Below, one piece after another: positions 31,983 through 34,652 of a stretch of DNA of 34,652 nucleotides; the stretch's first letter is position 1; every line of letters starts with the position of its first letter. The DNA is from Rhodobacterales bacterium UBA5972 (lineage in GTDB: Bacteria > Pseudomonadota > Alphaproteobacteria > Rhodobacterales > Rhodobacteraceae): assembly GCA_002430125.1 (NCBI GenBank), contig DJBQ01000103.1:23973-58624 (forward strand), in the 5' to 3' direction. The translations under genes and the position numbers were made by a program. The notes under the pieces are model-generated. The model saw only the letters and a program-made list of their open reading frames with translations, was not told where the DNA came from and made no database searches.

Positions 31983-33123
31983 AATAACCCTTCAAAATGC
32001 AGCTGTAGATTGCTTTCAATTGATGGATCTGCTCAACCGGAACGCATTCATCCACCTGATGCATGGTTTTTCCGACCAAACCAAATTCAACCACCGGACA
32101 ATGATCCTTGATAAAACGCGCATCCGAGGTGCCACCGGATGTTGACAATTCAGGCGTCCGGCCGGTTTCCTGCGTCACCGATTTGGCCACCAGATCGGAT
32201 AGCTCACCGGGACTTGTCAGGAAACTTTCACCCGAAACCTGGCACCGCATGCCGATCTTGGCGCCGGTTTCCGTGGCCACATTGTCGGCCTCGACCTGCA
32301 ACCAATCAATCAAACCAGCAGAGGTGTGATTGTCATTGAAACGGATATTAACCGTTCCACGGCATTGCGCCGGGATCACGTTATTGGCCGGATTGCCGGT
32401 ATCAATTGTGGTTATCGCCAATGTGGACGCGTCAAAATGCTGGGTGCCTTCGTCAAGAACATGGCTTGCCAAACGATCCATCAGGCGCACCATGGCAGGC
32501 AGCGGGTTCAACGCCCGGTGCGGATAGGCCGAATGCCCCTGTTTGCCGGACACGGTAAAATGCGCGGTCATCGACCCGCGCCGACCGATTTTCATCATGT
32601 CGCCAATGTGTTCCGGGCAAGTAGGTTCACCCACAAGGCAATGGTCGATTGTTTCGTTATTGGCCTTCATCCAATCCAGCAAAGCGACGGTTCCGTCGGT
32701 CGCGAGGCCTTCTTCGTCACCGGTAATGGCCAGCACCACCGACCCATCCGGCGGGGTTTCACGCACAAAATCAATGGCAGCCGCAGCGAAAGCAGCGACG
32801 CCGGATTTCATATCCGTCGCACCGCGCCCATAAAGCACGCCGTCGCGAATTTCAGCGCCGAATGGATCAACACTCCAGGCTGCGGTATCGCCAACAGGCA
32901 CAACATCCGTGTGGCCGTTGAACCCGAAGGTGCGACCGTTCCGGCCCTGTCCCCAGCGGGCAAACAGATTGGCCACACCGCCGCGATCAACGCGCGTGCA
33001 AACAAAGCCGGCACCAGTAAGCAAATCTTGCAAAAGGACAATTGCGCCTCCTTCAACCGGCGTAACCGAAGGACAACGTATCAGGTCTGCGGTCAATTGA
33101 ACGGGATCAACAGGAGTGGTCAT
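31975..33123 (-). CDS. dapE: Succinyl-diaminopimelate desuccinylase
   Basis: This 382-residue M20-family metalloenzyme hydrolyses N-succinyl-LL-diaminopimelate in lysine and peptidoglycan-precursor synthesis. The first zinc ligand region is [11 protein letters not shown] (His71, Asp73). [10 protein letters not shown] carries the bridging Asp, and ITGDEEG supplies the catalytic Glu. [12 protein letters not shown] near the C-terminus is the DapE-specific segment. The length agrees with E. coli DapE (about 375). It lies 43 bases downstream of gph and overlaps the following gene, so it is in an operon. Confidence 0.95.
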   Translation of the reverse strand: MTTPVDPVQLTADLIRCPSVTPVEGGAIVLLQDLLTGAGFVCTRVDRGGVANLFARWGQGRNGRTFGFNGHTDVVPVGDTAAWSVDPFGAEIRDGVLYGRGATDMKSGVAAFAAAAIDFVRETPPDGSVVLAITGDEEGLATDGTVALLDWMKANNETIDHCLVGEPTCPEHIGDMMKIGRRGSMTAHFTVSGKQGHSAYPHRALNPLPAMVRLMDRLASHVLDEGTQHFDASTLAITTIDTGNPANNVIPAQCRGTVNIRFNDNHTSAGLIDWLQVEADNVATETGAKIGMRCQVSGESFLTSPGELSDLVAKSVTQETGRTPELSTSGGTSDARFIKDHCPVVEFGLVGKTMHQVDECVPVEQIHQLKAIYSCILKGYFA

Positions 33124-33166
33124 TCCAAGCCTTTGTCATAGTTGCAGTGCCAAGCTTTACCGGCGA

Positions 33167-33829
33167 TCAATCTTCATCAAGCCCCAACATCTCGATAACA
33201 ATCTCGGCAACCTCGGTGGGATCACCCGCCAAGGCATCTGCCTCGGCCATATGCAACTCGCCCTCTTCGGCATACCCCCACAACACACCCAGCGAGCGAA
33301 TGTCGTTGTTTTGCGCCCCGATGATATCGTGCTTCCGGTCGCCGATCATAACTGATCGGTTCGGGTCAACTCCGGTTTCCGCCAAGACATGTGCCAGCAA
33401 GTCAGTTTTATCTGAATTTGTCCCATCCAGTTCCGAGCCATACAATCCGTCCACGAAATGCGACAAACCGAAATGTTCGCAGATGATATTGGCGTAAGAA
33501 TGGGGTTTCGAGGTTGCGATGAACAATGGCAGGCCGGTTTCACGCAGGCCTTCCAACATTTCGCCAATGTCGTCATAGACATCAGCCTCGAACATGCCGG
33601 TATCTGTGTAACGCTCGCGGTAAAGGTTGACCGCTTCGGTCACATCGGCGCGCTCGCCCAGCAACACACGAAACGAATCCCACAAAGGCGGGCCGATGCA
33701 CCATGTCAGATCGTCTTTGGTCGGAATATCCTCAAGGCCCATTTCTTGAAGGGCATATTGGATTGAACCGGTGATCCCCTCTTTGGGGTCGATCAGGGTT
33801 CCGTCGAGGTCTAGGAAAATTGCGGCCAT
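33167..33829 (-). CDS. HAD hydrolase, phosphoglycolate-phosphatase-like
   Basis: This 220-residue HAD-superfamily phosphatase has motif I FLDLDGTLID (nucleophile Asp7, Asp9). Its alpha-helical cap is of the Gph type, motif II is FIATSKPHSY, and motif IV is VMIGDRKHDIIGA. Such proteins dephosphorylate phosphoglycolate, 5'-nucleotides or other small phosphates, and sequence alone cannot separate these. It begins the minus-strand set that leads into dapE. The very acidic C-terminus is unremarkable for the group. Confidence 0.88.
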   Translation of the reverse strand: MAAIFLDLDGTLIDPKEGITGSIQYALQEMGLEDIPTKDDLTWCIGPPLWDSFRVLLGERADVTEAVNLYRERYTDTGMFEADVYDDIGEMLEGLRETGLPLFIATSKPHSYANIICEHFGLSHFVDGLYGSELDGTNSDKTDLLAHVLAETGVDPNRSVMIGDRKHDIIGAQNNDIRSLGVLWGYAEEGELHMAEADALAGDPTEVAEIVIEMLGLDED

Positions 33830-33955
33830 GTGATTGTCAGAACCTGTCGCTGAGGATTTAGGTGCTGTTTAGGGGTTGTCTGAATAAATTACACTCGGTT
33901 TCGGCAAGTGCACGGCAAATTTTCTGCGTCTATGTTGAAATTGGAACGGCGAATG

Positions 33956-34408
33956 TCAGTTTTCTGGCGTCGTTGCTGCAGCACTGTCAGAAAAAGTCGC
34001 GATATAGGCCGCTACATTTCGCCGGTCTTCTTTGTTGCTGAATTTCAATGTCATCGAGGATCGTGCCCGTGGCTTGTTCAGAGTTTCCCGCAAGAACTCT
34101 TTTGGATTTTCAATGAATTCCGCGATTTTTGATTCTGTCCAAACCAGTCCAGCTGATCCGGCCTCGATCAAGTCCGAACCATATTCAAAAGTTGGATCAG
34201 ATCCCGCTTGTCGGCCGATAACACCGTTCAGCACCGGTCCGGCCCCGTTTTTCGCGTCTTCACCAACCTTGTGGCAGGCTTTGCATTTTTTAAAGACCGC
34301 CGCGCCTTTTTCAGCGTCGCCCGGCTTGTCGTCATCGGCAAAGGCAAATCCAGCTGACAATATCAGTAACAACCCAAAAAGCGCCCGAGTGATGTTCCTG
34401 AGTTGCAT
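33956..34408 (-). CDS. Small periplasmic c-type cytochrome (cytochrome c2-like)
   Basis: This 150-residue class-I cytochrome c starts with a signal peptide (residues 1-24, ending AGFAFA). The heme-binding CKACH lies at residues 42-46, and GAGPVLNGVIGRQAG follows as in cytochrome c2. A Met in RSSMTLKF near residue 120 is the likely sixth heme ligand. I choose ATG 34408 because AAGGGG is seven bases upstream; the ATG two codons earlier would leave only one base. It carries electrons in the periplasm. The upstream cupredoxin suggests a shared redox context. Confidence 0.92.
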   Translation of the reverse strand: MQLRNITRALFGLLLILSAGFAFADDDKPGDAEKGAAVFKKCKACHKVGEDAKNGAGPVLNGVIGRQAGSDPTFEYGSDLIEAGSAGLVWTESKIAEFIENPKEFLRETLNKPRARSSMTLKFSNKEDRRNVAAYIATFSDSAAATTPEN

Positions 34409-34475
34409 TTTCATTCCCCTTGCAGCGTAAATTGAGCCGATGATTTGTCAGACCAGACCCTTCGCAAGCCGACAG

Positions 34476-34497
34476 ACGGGCAGCCCGTGCTGCCCGT
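34476..34497. repeat. Perfect GC-rich hairpin between cupredoxin and cytochrome genes
   Basis: ACGGGCAGC at 34476-34484 and GCTGCCCGT at 34489-34497 form a nine-base-pair stem with a four-base loop. No T run follows on either strand. It lies between the cupredoxin stop and the cytochrome start, so it could reduce read-through or stabilise the upstream mRNA. Confidence 0.6.
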
Positions 34498-34515
34498 ATA
34501 TCAGCTATCAAAGCC

Positions 34516-34550
34516 TGTATTCCGCCATGCGAAACAACTGCCGGAATACA
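34516..34550. repeat. Inverted repeat TGTATTCCG/CGGAATACA
   Basis: The arms at 34516-34524 and 34542-34550 are perfect inverted nine-base sequences separated by 17 bases. The repeat lies 14 bases after the cupredoxin stop on the minus strand. The wide spacing, with centre-to-centre distance near 26 bases, fits either a hairpin or a two-site protein-binding element. Confidence 0.55.
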
Positions 34551-34563
34551 AGAAGTGCATAAG

Positions 34564-34652
34564 CTACTTTACGACGACGGTTGCCGTCATCCCGGCCTCT
34601 TTGTGTCCTGGAATTTCGCAAGTTAAATCACTGAACTTCGTCCCTGTTGCCG
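34564..34652 (-). CDS. Cupredoxin, C-terminal fragment (5' end outside window)
   Basis: The last 28 codons of a minus-strand gene end at TAG (34564-34566). The visible residues include LTCEIPGHKEAGM, which contains the type-1 copper ligand pattern Cys-x4-His-x4-Met, and the final strand TATVVVK. This is the C-terminal copper loop of plastocyanin/azurin-like blue copper proteins. The N-terminal histidine ligand and any signal peptide are off the window, so subfamily and substrate cannot be given. Confidence 0.82.
   Translation of the reverse strand, partial: ATGTKFSDLTCEIPGHKEAGMTATVVVK

Noticed and set aside
32326..33141. 271-codon plus-strand frame opposite dapE
   Set aside because: dapE carries all catalytic motifs on the other strand; this frame is a His/Arg-rich shadow.

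Overview
The window looks like a chromosomal segment of an aerobic alphaproteobacterium, most likely Rhodobacteraceae (Roseobacter/Rhodobacter group). The reasons are the aerobic cobalamin genes (CobW, CobN, CobO), the best-remembered family relatives of most proteins, the weak or variable -10 elements, a moderately high GC content judged by eye, and many ATGA gene overlaps. It is dense housekeeping DNA. No gap between genes exceeds 300 bases, and I see no insertion sequence, prophage, CRISPR array, tRNA or rRNA.

Bases 1-7906 form one co-directional, largely overlapping cobalamin operon: the 3' end of cobW, a GNAT, cobN, a second GNAT, a GFA/CENP-V-like zinc protein, an LrgA/LrgB membrane pair, cobO and two tandem Lin0512-family paralogs. 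Directly downstream are a cytosolic reductive-dehalogenase-like corrinoid/Fe-S protein and an FMN reductase. Cobalamin production and a probable cobalamin consumer are therefore side by side.

Bases 9630-13565 hold a VOC protein divergent from a hotdog acyl-CoA hydratase, then a MnmC(o)-like FAD oxidoreductase divergent from the stand-alone tRNA methyltransferase mnmD, which is coupled to an EamA transporter. Bases 13585-17910 hold a soluble lytic transglycosylase divergent from dapA, an ion channel, smpB and a small membrane protein. Bases 18005-20826 hold a 3-mercaptopyruvate sulfurtransferase next to an AspC-type aminotransferase (together a plausible cysteine-to-sulfane-sulfur route) and a YhhQ-type queuosine-precursor transporter.

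The most unusual piece is at 20837-21107, just upstream of the ribosome-rescue gene arfB. It holds a promoter-like element, a ribosome-binding site complementary over 17 bases to the 3' end of 16S rRNA, an 18-codon ORF, a downstream segment that can pair with that ribosome-binding site, and a strong intrinsic terminator before arfB. This has the layout of a leader/attenuator or a stand-alone small RNA or small protein.

Bases 21593-23841 carry a class-III aminotransferase-fold protein resembling phospho-lyases, overlapped by an APH-fold kinase. pncB, trhO and zapE follow. From 33829 back to 27664 the minus strand carries gph, dapE, a TIGR04282 glycosyltransferase, rnr and an MltB-type lytic transglycosylase in one direction. 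The right edge has a small c-type cytochrome and the C-terminus of a cupredoxin. Recurrent themes are wobble-base tRNA modification (mnmD, trhO, yhhQ), ribosome rescue (smpB, arfB) and peptidoglycan/diaminopimelate metabolism (dapA, dapE, two lytic transglycosylases).
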